Shown here one piece after another: positions 6,781 through 14,683 of a DNA stretch of 15,107 nucleotides. The notes beneath the pieces were generated by a model that saw only the letters and a list, made by a program, of their open reading frames with translations, made no database searches and was not told the origin of the DNA. Position numbers and translations under genes: made by a program. How positions within the stretch are numbered: the stretch's first letter is position 1; each line of letters begins with the position of its first letter. Origin of the DNA: Acidimicrobiales bacterium. GTDB lineage: Bacteria; Actinomycetota; Acidimicrobiia; Acidimicrobiales; Acidimicrobilacustridaceae. The DNA lies in assembly GCA_023261915.1 (NCBI GenBank), contig JALRFT010000302.1, positions 1 to 15,107 of the forward strand, in the 5' to 3' direction.

Positions 6781-7929
6781 ATGCGCCGCCACCTCTTCAG
6801 TGAGGAACACGACCTGTTCCGACAGTCATTCCGAAGGTGGGTTGACGATGTCCTCGTGCCCGGCCACCCCGTGTGGGAAGACGAGGGCATTGTTCCCCGA
6901 CACGTGTTTGCTGATGCCGGCAAGCACGGTTTCCTCGGTATGGCGGCCCCCGAAGAATTTGGTGGCGGTGGAGTTGAGGACTTTCGCTACAACCTGATCG
7001 TCGCCGAAGAGATAGCCGCCGCCGGGGTGCCAGGCAGTGGGCTCGGAATCACCCTGCACAACGACATCTGTTTGCCGTACTTCACCGACCTCACTACGGC
7101 CGAGCAGAAGGCCCGCTGGCTGCCGGGTATCTGCTCCGGGGATCTGATCACGGCCGTAGCCATGACCGAGCCCGGCATCGGCTCGGATCTCGCCGGAATG
7201 CGCACCTCGGCCATCCGCCAAGGAGATGTCTATGTGGTGAACGGATCCAAGACCTTCATCACCAACGGCATCAACGCTGATCTGGTCATCTGCGCAGTCA
7301 AGACCAATCCCCAAGAGCGGCATCGCGGCATGAGCCTGTTGGTCCTCGAGCGATCCATGCCGGGCTTTGAGCGGGGTCGAAATCTCGAGAAGCTCGGCAT
7401 GCACGCCCAGGACACCGCAGAGTTGTTCTTCAACGACGTCGAAGTGCCGGTCAGCAATCTCTTGGGTCAGGAGGGCAACGGATTCGGCCACCTCGTGGAC
7501 AACCTCGCTCAGGAACGACTGAGCATCGCCATGACCGGTGTCGCTTCCGCCAAGGCCATCTTCGATGAAACGCTGGTCTACGCCAAGGAACGCCAGGCCT
7601 TCGGCCAGCCCATCGGGTCGTTCCAGCACAGCCGGTTCACCCTGGCGGAGATGGCCACCGAGATCGAGATGGCCCAGGTATTCACCGACCGCTGCGTCGC
7701 TGCACTCAACGACGGAGAACTCAGCGTCGAGGAAGCGGCCATGGCCAAGTGGTGGTGCACCGAACTGCACAAGCGCACGGCCGATGCCTGCGTACAGCTC
7801 CATGGGGGTTACGGCTACATGCGCGAGTATCCCGTCGCCCGGGCGTGGGTCGACGCCCGCATCACCACGATCTACGGCGGCACGACCGAGATCATGAAGG
7901 AGATCATCGGTCGCTCGCTCGGTATCTAG
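6781..7929 (+). CDS. Acyl-CoA dehydrogenase (LCAD/IVD-like), first of a facing pair
   Basis: FAD flavoenzyme that introduces the alpha-beta double bond into an acyl-CoA, passing electrons to ETF. At 382 aa it has the normal family length and architecture: N-terminal helical domain with PEEFGGGG, the middle-domain signature MTEPGIGSD (128-136), NGSKTFITNG, then the C-terminal helical domain with the QLHGGYGYMREYPVARAW signature. The residue before GT in the late loop is Gly366 (IYGGT) rather than the Glu of medium-chain enzymes. The catalytic base is instead expected to be Glu245 in AQERLSIA, the helix-G position used by long-chain and isovaleryl-CoA enzymes. ATG 6781 fits the usual N-terminus (LFSEEHDLFRQSFRRWV); an in-frame extension to 6496 would read through the riboswitch and thiN antisense. 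Acyl substrate unknown. Confidence 0.93.
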   Translation: MRRHLFSEEHDLFRQSFRRWVDDVLVPGHPVWEDEGIVPRHVFADAGKHGFLGMAAPEEFGGGGVEDFRYNLIVAEEIAAAGVPGSGLGITLHNDICLPYFTDLTTAEQKARWLPGICSGDLITAVAMTEPGIGSDLAGMRTSAIRQGDVYVVNGSKTFITNGINADLVICAVKTNPQERHRGMSLLVLERSMPGFERGRNLEKLGMHAQDTAELFFNDVEVPVSNLLGQEGNGFGHLVDNLAQERLSIAMTGVASAKAIFDETLVYAKERQAFGQPIGSFQHSRFTLAEMATEIEMAQVFTDRCVAALNDGELSVEEAAMAKWWCTELHKRTADACVQLHGGYGYMREYPVARAWVDARITTIYGGTTEIMKEIIGRSLGI

Positions 7930-9164
7930 CGGCGGATCAGATCCTTGGCTATGGCGATGATCTGGAGTTCGTCAGTACCGGCGTAGATCTGGAGGACTTT
8001 GGCATCCCGGGCGAGTTGCTCCACCCGGTACTCCGACATGTAGCCGTTGCCTCCGAAGAGTTGAACCGCCTCGAGGGCCACCTCGGTGGCCGCCCGAGCC
8101 GAGTAGAGCTTCATGGCCGAGGCCTCGGCAAAGGTTAGGGACGCCCCGGCCTTGGCCATCTCGATGGTGCGGAACACGAGGTTGGTCACGTTGAGGCGAG
8201 CCACCTCCATTCGCGCAAGCTTCTCCTGAATCAACTGGAACTGGGCGATCGGCTGGCCGAACTGCACCCGTTCCTTGGCGTAGTCAATCGACAGCTCGAG
8301 ACATTCCTCGATGATCCCGAGAGCCATCGCCGCAACTCCGGATCTCTCCATGGAGAAGGTGTCCTTGGCGCCGTCCCGGCCACCGGAGGGAACCTCCTCG
8401 GTCTCACCGATGAGACGATCGCGGCCCACCCGGACGTCGGTTAGGAACAACTGACCGGTTGGCGATGAGTGCATGCCCATCTTGCGCAGGGGACGAGACT
8501 GCTCAAGACCCGGCATCCCCGAATCGAGCACGAACGAAAGGATCTTGCGCTCCTCGGGAGGATTGCCCTCGTCCAATTTGCAGATGAACACGATGGTGTC
8601 GGCGTACGGCCCGTTCGTGATGAACGTCTTCGACCCGTTGAGGACGTACTCCTCCCCGTCCCGGCGCGCCGTGGAGAGCATGGACCCGAACGCGTCCGAT
8701 CCCGAGTTGGGTTCGGTGATGGCCCACGCACCGACCTTTTCCATCGTCAGCAGTTCGGGTACCCAGCGTTCCTTTTGGGCAATCGTGCCTCGACTCATGA
8801 TTGAAGCAGCCGTCAGGCCCATCGAGACGCCCATCGCCGTCACCATCCCCGGGCAGACGCGACACAACTCGATGATGGGGATCAACTGCATGGAGGGATC
8901 GGCACCCCCCTCCCGTTCAGGCTTGGCCGGTGGCTCGAGCCCTGCCGCCCTGGCCTCCTCAGCCACTCGGGCGTACTCCATCTGCTTCTTGAACCGCTCC
9001 CTCGCCATGGCATCCATGCCGAAGGTGGCGAACATCTTGCGCAGGATGTCGTAGGGCGGGAGGTCTCCATGTTCGAGATCCTCGACATGGGGACGAATCT
9101 CCTTGTCGACGAACTGCCGGATGGCATCACGGATCATGAGGTGCTCTTCAGACCATTGATACAT
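7926..9164 (-). CDS. Acyl-CoA dehydrogenase with charged N-terminal insertion, second of the pair
   Basis: A 412-aa acyl-CoA dehydrogenase. Family landmarks are the middle-domain signature ITEPNSGSD, NGSKTFITNGPYAD, KMGMHSSPTGQL, and the C-terminal QLFGGNGYMSEYRVEQLARD. The late loop reads IYAGT, so the medium-chain Glu is absent; Glu273 in SMERSGVAA occupies the helix-G position and is the likely base. Between the N-terminal helices, about residues 52-90 are a charged, Lys/Arg/Glu-rich stretch (ARERFKKQMEYARVAEEAR then PPAKPEREGGADPS) in place of the usual PEExGG segment. ATG 9164 begins a family-like N-terminus (MYQWSEEHLMIRDAIRQFV); the frame open to 9494 is antisense to the next gene. Its stop overlaps the stop of the facing dehydrogenase. 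Substrate unknown. Confidence 0.92.
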   Translation of the reverse strand: MYQWSEEHLMIRDAIRQFVDKEIRPHVEDLEHGDLPPYDILRKMFATFGMDAMARERFKKQMEYARVAEEARAAGLEPPAKPEREGGADPSMQLIPIIELCRVCPGMVTAMGVSMGLTAASIMSRGTIAQKERWVPELLTMEKVGAWAITEPNSGSDAFGSMLSTARRDGEEYVLNGSKTFITNGPYADTIVFICKLDEGNPPEERKILSFVLDSGMPGLEQSRPLRKMGMHSSPTGQLFLTDVRVGRDRLIGETEEVPSGGRDGAKDTFSMERSGVAAMALGIIEECLELSIDYAKERVQFGQPIAQFQLIQEKLARMEVARLNVTNLVFRTIEMAKAGASLTFAEASAMKLYSARAATEVALEAVQLFGGNGYMSEYRVEQLARDAKVLQIYAGTDELQIIAIAKDLIRR

Positions 9165-9171
9165 GGGCTGA

Positions 9172-9200
9172 AGTGTCCCCAATCCTGACTGCGCGGTCAA
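9172..9200 (-). promoter_or_regulatory. Candidate promoter for the minus-strand acyl-CoA dehydrogenase, probably leaderless
   Basis: On the minus strand TTGACC (9195-9200) and GACACT (9172-9177) are separated by 17 nt. The -35 matches TTGACA at five of six bases; the -10 is weaker. The -10 ends 7 nt before ATG 9164 and there is no ribosome binding site, so the transcript would start at the start codon. Confidence 0.4.
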
Positions 9201-9215
9201 GGACAGGGCCTGCCT

Positions 9216-9243
9216 GTGACATTCGGAACCGGTATGGGACAAT
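9216..9243 (+). promoter_or_regulatory. Candidate promoter for the surface-acylation operon
   Basis: On the plus strand GTGACA (9216-9221) and GACAAT (9238-9243) are separated by 16 nt, matching the sigma-70 consensus at five and four of six bases. Transcription would start near 9250, about 40 nt before ATG 9291. It lies back to back with the promoter candidate of the divergent dehydrogenase gene. Evidence is by eye only. Confidence 0.25.
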
Positions 9244-9290
9244 CGGACGCTGGAGGACCGCACCGCCCTACCCTCCGCCTCACCACCATC

Positions 9291-11930
9291 ATGTCCAGCT
9301 CCTCGCCGACCGAACCAGCGAATCGCCTCCCGCACCTCCCGGGCCTTGATGGCCTGCGGGCCTTCGCCGTGGTGCTCGTCCTTTTGTTCCACAACGGGTT
9401 CACCTGGATGGAGGGCGGGTTCCTCGGCGTGAGTGTGTTCTTCACCCTGTCGGGCTACCTCATCACGACACTGCTTTTGCACGAGCACGCCCACAGCGAC
9501 GGCGTGTCTCTGCGGGCCTTCTGGGGACGGCGCTTCCGGCGACTGCTTCCGGCCTCACTTCTTGCCATCGCTCTCGCCATCGCCTTCGGTGTGTTCGCCG
9601 CCGACCCCACCCAGCGGGCCGAGTTGGGAGGTGACGTCATCGCCTCCCTCGCCTACGCCGCCAACTGGTGGTTCCTCTCAAGTGACCAGACGTATGCGGC
9701 GCTATTCAGCGAACCTTCACCGCTCCTACATTTCTGGAGCCTCGCCATCGAAGAGCAGTTCTACCTGCTCCTTCCCCTTGCGGCGTTCGCCGCCATCGGC
9801 CGACGCCGAGTTTTCACCATTGGGACCCTCGCCGTTCTCGCCATCACCGTGGCACTGCCGTTCGCCACCACAGTGAGTGAGGACTGGCTCTACTACGCCA
9901 CCCCCGCCCGACTGCCTGAACTGCTCACCGGGGTCCTCCTGGCCCTGGTCCTCGCACGGGGCGACCTACGTCAGCGACTCACGGCGAGCACGGCTCGGGT
10001 GCTCCCGACCATCGTCGGCGTCGGCGCCCTGGGTGCCACCATCTGGCTAGCCGCCACCTCGACCATCGCCTCATCGTGGCTCTACCGCGGGGGGTTCGCT
10101 GCCTTCAGTGTCATCTCGGTGACCCTCATCGTCGCCAGCCACAGCCCCAGGGGACTTGCCACCCGTCTTCTGGCGCTCCCGCCGATCCAGCACCTAGGGC
10201 GCATTTCCTACGGCGTGTACCTCTATCACTGGCCGCTGTTCCTTTGGCTCGACACTGCCCGCACCGGCCTCGACGGTTGGGGACTCTTCGCCGTGCGCAT
10301 GGCCGCCACGCTCACCCTCGCCGAGATCTCCTATCGCTTCGTCGAGATGCCAATTCGCAGGACCGGACGCCTCACGCTGCCGGGGGCGCTGCCACGCCTC
10401 AGCCGTCTTGCCCCCGTCGCCATCGTGATCCTCATTGCCGCTGGCGTCCTCACATCGCTGACCGCTCCACCCAAGGCGGTCGACTTCGATCTCGCCGCAG
10501 AGTCCCTCGCCTCACTCGACGAACTGTCGACAAGCCCACCGTCGACCGTGGTGGCCACTGACGACGTTGATGCTGTCTTGGCCCAACTCCCGACCGAGCC
10601 CCCCACTCCCCGGGTGGGAGTGTTCGGTGACTCCACCGCCCTCATGACCGGATTCGGTCTTGGCGGCGCAATGGCCGAGCGTCCCGGTGTCATGGATTAC
10701 GCCGAAGGCGTCACCCTCCTCGGGTGCGGGTTGAACCTTGGTGGCTCGAGACTGCGAAAGCAAACGGTCGTTTACAATGGGGAACGGCGCTGCCGGACAT
10801 GGCCGACCTACTGGAGTGAGCGGGCACGGGCCAACAGCCCCAACGTTGCCCTCGTCCAGATAGGGCCTTGGGACGTTATGACTCGCCAGGTGGAGACCGG
10901 TGGACCATTCCTCAACCCCGGCGACCCGGCATGGGACCAGGCCGTCCTCGACGAGATGCTGTTCGCCGTTGACCTTCTCAGCCGCGACGGGGCCTACACA
11001 CTGTGGGCTACGGCCCCACTGCCCAACAGCAACCTCGATGTCGCCAACCACTTTGCCGGCCCCGACAACACGGATCCGGCTCGATTCGCCCATCTGAACA
11101 CGCTGATTGCCAAACTCCCCGAACTCCGCCCTGGCAAGGTGGCGGTCGTGGACCTCGCCAGCTGGCACGGTGCCCGCAGCGACGACGAGGAACTGCGGCC
11201 CGATGGGGTCCACCTCGGAAGACCGGGCGGACTCGTTCTCGGCCGGGAATTTCTCCTTGATGAAATTGACCGGAAGTTCGACACCGCATGGCGCTCGGGG
11301 GCCATCCCGCAACTGATCGCCGAGAGCGTCGTCGCTCGCCAGCGGCGACTTGCACCTCCAACGATCACAGCGGGCGAGCCGCTACGGGTGGCCGTGTGGT
11401 CGGACGCCCGCTCCGCTGAACTCGGCGAGCAAGTCACCGGCGGAGCGCGGGCTGCCGGACTCAGCATTGACGTCAGAGTTCTCGGCAATGCCGATTGTGG
11501 CGTTGCCCGGGTGGCCGAGCGACGCTTCGGGGCAGAGATCGATCCTGCCGATCCCCGGTGTCAGGACCGAAGAGGGATCGCCGGGGAACTCGAGGCATTC
11601 AACCCTCACCTTGTCATCGTCGGTCCAGGCCTCAATGAGGCGGCTGAGCACCGTCCGTGGACCGACTGGGGCCAGTGGAAGCCCCCCGGGGACACGTATA
11701 TCGATGTCTGGCTGCTACGCGAGTACGCCAGTGCTGTCGATCTCGCTGGCCGAAACGGCGCTCTCGTGGCCGTCGTCGGACTCGGCCCCGGCCAGGGGGA
11801 GCCGTACACCGCAGCCATCAACAAAGTCGTCTTTGAGGTGGCCAAGGCACCTGATCGATCGACATGGCTCGCAGGTGTCCCTGCTGCTGACGCTGCAGCG
11901 TGGGCTTTCGGGCGTCTGGGTACGGCGTGA
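9291..11930 (+). CDS. OafA-type membrane O-acyltransferase with SGNH and degenerate second SGNH domain
   Basis: A large (879 aa) membrane protein likely to transfer acyl, usually acetyl, groups from the cytoplasm to a cell-surface glycan. Residues about 14-360 are an acyltransferase-3 domain with about ten helices: LDGLRAFA then FH with conserved His34, FFTLSGYLIT (50-59), WGRRFRRLLP, WSLAIEEQFY, and the closing VEMPIRR. One more helix (RLAPVAIVILIAAGVL) leads to an extracytoplasmic SGNH domain with GDS (Ser448) and RPDGVH (Asp638, His641). A third region from about 697 repeats the SGNH pattern but reads VWSDAR, with Ala706 in the nucleophile position and no DxxH. ATG 9291 gives the typical short N-terminus; ATG 9234 and GTG 9216 are open in frame upstream, and no clear Shine-Dalgarno helps choose. 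It overlaps the next gene by 4 nt. Confidence 0.9.
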   Translation: MSSSSPTEPANRLPHLPGLDGLRAFAVVLVLLFHNGFTWMEGGFLGVSVFFTLSGYLITTLLLHEHAHSDGVSLRAFWGRRFRRLLPASLLAIALAIAFGVFAADPTQRAELGGDVIASLAYAANWWFLSSDQTYAALFSEPSPLLHFWSLAIEEQFYLLLPLAAFAAIGRRRVFTIGTLAVLAITVALPFATTVSEDWLYYATPARLPELLTGVLLALVLARGDLRQRLTASTARVLPTIVGVGALGATIWLAATSTIASSWLYRGGFAAFSVISVTLIVASHSPRGLATRLLALPPIQHLGRISYGVYLYHWPLFLWLDTARTGLDGWGLFAVRMAATLTLAEISYRFVEMPIRRTGRLTLPGALPRLSRLAPVAIVILIAAGVLTSLTAPPKAVDFDLAAESLASLDELSTSPPSTVVATDDVDAVLAQLPTEPPTPRVGVFGDSTALMTGFGLGGAMAERPGVMDYAEGVTLLGCGLNLGGSRLRKQTVVYNGERRCRTWPTYWSERARANSPNVALVQIGPWDVMTRQVETGGPFLNPGDPAWDQAVLDEMLFAVDLLSRDGAYTLWATAPLPNSNLDVANHFAGPDNTDPARFAHLNTLIAKLPELRPGKVAVVDLASWHGARSDDEELRPDGVHLGRPGGLVLGREFLLDEIDRKFDTAWRSGAIPQLIAESVVARQRRLAPPTITAGEPLRVAVWSDARSAELGEQVTGGARAAGLSIDVRVLGNADCGVARVAERRFGAEIDPADPRCQDRRGIAGELEAFNPHLVIVGPGLNEAAEHRPWTDWGQWKPPGDTYIDVWLLREYASAVDLAGRNGALVAVVGLGPGQGEPYTAAINKVVFEVAKAPDRSTWLAGVPAADAAAWAFGRLGTA

Positions 11931-14683
11931 GTAACCCCGGTTCGAAAGGGCTCGGGTATCTCCCCGGACTCGACGGCATCCGTGCCTTCGCACTCATTCC
12001 CGTCATGCTCTTCCACTCAGGGTTTGCCTGGGTTCCCGGCGCCATGTTCGGTCTCTCGACGTTCTTCACCATGTCGGGTTATCTCATCACGTCATTGTTG
12101 ATTGAGGAGCACAAAGGAACTGGAGGCATTGGCCTCGGCGACTTCTGGAAGCGGCGGTTCCGTCGCCTGCTCCCCGGTTCGCTTCTGGCGATGTTGCTCG
12201 CCATTGCCTTCGGCATCTTCGCCGCCGACGCCGTCCAGCGGGCCGAACTCGGTGGAGATATCACGGCATCACTCGCCTACGTCGCCAACTGGTGGTTCAT
12301 CGCCACCGGGCAGACCTACGCGGCGCTCTTTGAGGCACCGTCACCACTGCTGCACATCTGGAGCTTGGCGGTGGAGGAACAGTTCTACCTCCTGTTACCT
12401 CTCGTCGTCTTCGCCTTCCTGCGTCGACGCACCCAACAGCTGCCCCTGTCGAAATTGCTCTGGCGTTTAGGGATCGTCGTCGGTATCGGCTTCGTGGCGA
12501 CGACGGCGCTCCCCTACATCTTCACGATCAGCGACAACTTCTTCTACTACGCCACCCCCACCCGGCTCCCCGAGATGCTCGCCGGGGTTCTCCTCGCCCT
12601 CATCATGGCTGTCGGTACCCGTCGACAGGCACTGACCACCGACCGGGCCGTCCCGTGGGCAACCGTCGGAGGTGTTGTCTCGGTGGCCATCATGCTCTGG
12701 CTGTGGGGCAACGTCGGGCTCGATACGCCGTGGGTCTACAAGGGTGGATTTGCCGCCTTCAGTCTCGTGTCAATCGTGCTGATCCTGAGCGTCCACAACC
12801 GAAAGAGTCCGGTCACCAAGCTGCTGACCATTCCGCCCATGCTGCACCTGGGCCGAATCTCCTACGGCGTCTACCTCTTCCACTGGCCGATCTTCTTGTG
12901 GATCACACCCGCCAACACCGGTCTCAACGACTGGCCGCTGTTCATCGTGCGCATGGCCGTCACCATTGGCCTCGCCGAGTTGTCCTACCGCTTCATCGAA
13001 TCGCCGATTCGCCGCACCGGACGCCTCGAGATAGCTGGCGCCCTCCGACCCGTGGGACGGTTCGCTCCGGTGGCGATCGTCCTGTTGATCTTCGGCGGGA
13101 TACTCACGAGCGCCACGGCGCCCCCGCCGGCCCTCGATCTTGCCCGCAGTGAGTCAGAACTCATGGAGTTCAGTGAAGAGTTCGCCACTCCGCCCCCGGG
13201 CCTCCCCTCCTCGGTTCCGGTGGACGCCAAGGAGGTAGAGGCCATTGCGGCGGCCCTGCCGGTTGATCCTCCGCCGTTGCGTATTGCCGTCTACGGAGAT
13301 TCCGCCGCTCTTACCACGACCTATGGCATTGGTCGGTGGGCGACGGACGACCCGTCGGCTGAATTTGCCGTCGGGTCCTCGATGGTCGGCTGCGGCGTGA
13401 ACCGTGTCGGCGACCGCTACTACACGGCCAAGCGAATCGAGCCGATCACCGATTGGTGCAAGGAGTGGCCCACGTACTGGACCGAACGCACCCGGGCGTC
13501 ACTGCCCAACACCGGTCTCATCCAGGTGGGACCGTGGGAACTCCTGCCACGTCAACTCACCCCGGACGGCCCCCTCGTCAGCCCGGGAGATCCGGCGTGG
13601 GAGGAGGCCACCCTCGCTGAGCTGCTCGAGGCCGCTGACCTCCTCAATGCCCAAGGCACCCTGGCGGTGTTCGCAACGGCGCCACCCCCGAACGCCAACC
13701 TCGCCAATGCTCCGGCGGCCGGTCGGGAGAATCTCGGCGATCTCTCCAACCTTTCCCCCGACCGGTTTGACATCTTTAACCAACTGCTCAAGAGCCTGCC
13801 CGAGCGCCGACCCGGACGGGTGGCCGTCGTGGACCTCGCCCAGTGGCACGCCAACCAAGGTGAACGGGATCTCTTCCTGCGCCCCGACGGTGTCCACGCC
13901 GGTGACGAGGGCACCATCGTGGTGGCCCAAGAATTCCTCGGCCCCGAATTGACCCGGGTGTGGCAGCAAGCGTGGACGACCGGGGACGCGCGTCTCATGA
14001 CTGCTGAGGCCATCGCCCGTCGGGCGGCGGTGGCTGCGCCCCGGTCATGGAATCCCGGCGAGCCCTATCGGGTGCTCGTGTGGTCTGACGCCCGGGCGGC
14101 TGAAATCGAGACCGCCGTGCGAGCGGCGGCCACCAGTGCACTACCGCCGGGCACGACCATCGAGGTCGAGGTCGTGGCACCCCAAGACTGCGGAGTGTCC
14201 CGCAGTCGTCTGCGGCGCACGTCGGGAGGTGATCTGGAGGTGCCAACCTCGTGCAACGAACGCACCGCCGTGTCTGCGGCCCTTGAGGGTGTTCCGCCCC
14301 ACCTCGTCCTCGTCGCACCGGGCGTGTGGGAACAAGGGGAGTTCTCGCCGTATCCGACCAATGTCTTTTGGGTCTCGCCCGAGACCCCCTACGGCGAACT
14401 GTGGTTCATTGGCGAGATGGGCAGCGCCGTGGATCTTGCGGGCTCCAGCGGCGCCCTCGTGGGTCTCGTCAACCTCCCCGACCCCGCTCCGGGGACGGCC
14501 GACGCTGACGTGCTGACCCAACGAGTAGCCAAGATCGACAGCACCCTGGGCTACGTCGCCGGGGCTCCGGATCGAGCACCGTGGCTCCGCCTGGTCGACC
14601 TTCGCAAGGGGGGCGACCCCGTTGCTGCCATACGCGCTTTGGTGGTGGAATCACTGACGCCCCGAGGGGGCACGTCACCATGA
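11927..14683 (+). CDS. Second OafA-type membrane O-acyltransferase, tandem paralogue
   Basis: A 918-aa paralogue of the preceding gene along its whole length. It has the acyltransferase-3 domain (LDGIRAFA, His30, FFTMSGYLIT, WKRRFRRLLP, WSLAVEEQFY, IESPIRR), an extra helix (FAPVAIVLLIFGGIL), an SGNH domain with YGDSAAL (Ser459) and RPDGVH (Asp654, His657), and a C-terminal SGNH-like domain with VWSDAR, Ala722 replacing the nucleophile. GTG 11927 is chosen because it overlaps the upstream TGA by 4 nt (GTGA) and leaves a short N-terminus VSNPGSKGLGYLPGLDG; ATG 11900 would lie deeper in the upstream gene. It ends in a 4-nt ATGA overlap with the next gene. The two copies differ enough in the SGNH domains to suggest different acyl donors, sugars or positions, but this is inference. 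Confidence 0.9.
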   Translation: MSNPGSKGLGYLPGLDGIRAFALIPVMLFHSGFAWVPGAMFGLSTFFTMSGYLITSLLIEEHKGTGGIGLGDFWKRRFRRLLPGSLLAMLLAIAFGIFAADAVQRAELGGDITASLAYVANWWFIATGQTYAALFEAPSPLLHIWSLAVEEQFYLLLPLVVFAFLRRRTQQLPLSKLLWRLGIVVGIGFVATTALPYIFTISDNFFYYATPTRLPEMLAGVLLALIMAVGTRRQALTTDRAVPWATVGGVVSVAIMLWLWGNVGLDTPWVYKGGFAAFSLVSIVLILSVHNRKSPVTKLLTIPPMLHLGRISYGVYLFHWPIFLWITPANTGLNDWPLFIVRMAVTIGLAELSYRFIESPIRRTGRLEIAGALRPVGRFAPVAIVLLIFGGILTSATAPPPALDLARSESELMEFSEEFATPPPGLPSSVPVDAKEVEAIAAALPVDPPPLRIAVYGDSAALTTTYGIGRWATDDPSAEFAVGSSMVGCGVNRVGDRYYTAKRIEPITDWCKEWPTYWTERTRASLPNTGLIQVGPWELLPRQLTPDGPLVSPGDPAWEEATLAELLEAADLLNAQGTLAVFATAPPPNANLANAPAAGRENLGDLSNLSPDRFDIFNQLLKSLPERRPGRVAVVDLAQWHANQGERDLFLRPDGVHAGDEGTIVVAQEFLGPELTRVWQQAWTTGDARLMTAEAIARRAAVAAPRSWNPGEPYRVLVWSDARAAEIETAVRAAATSALPPGTTIEVEVVAPQDCGVSRSRLRRTSGGDLEVPTSCNERTAVSAALEGVPPHLVLVAPGVWEQGEFSPYPTNVFWVSPETPYGELWFIGEMGSAVDLAGSSGALVGLVNLPDPAPGTADADVLTQRVAKIDSTLGYVAGAPDRAPWLRLVDLRKGGDPVAAIRALVVESLTPRGGTSP

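Noticed and set aside
6826..7803. Long open frame (325 codons) on the minus strand
   Set aside because: It lies fully antisense to a clear acyl-CoA dehydrogenase gene and shows no family motif; typical GC-rich shadow frame.
7870..7881. Loss of the catalytic Glu in the plus-strand acyl-CoA dehydrogenase (IYGGT instead of IYEGT)
   Set aside because: The helix-G glutamate used by LCAD and isovaleryl-CoA dehydrogenase is present (Glu245 in AQERL), so the enzyme is expected to be active. The same holds for the minus-strand enzyme (IYAGT with Glu273).
9165..9494. Extended N-terminus of the minus-strand acyl-CoA dehydrogenase
   Set aside because: The extra 110 codons are antisense to the conserved acyltransferase domain and are low-complexity and charged; MYQWSEEHL at 9164 is the natural start.
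10512..11312. Long open frame (266 codons) on the minus strand
   Set aside because: Antisense to the SGNH domain of the first OafA-type gene, with no recognisable domain.
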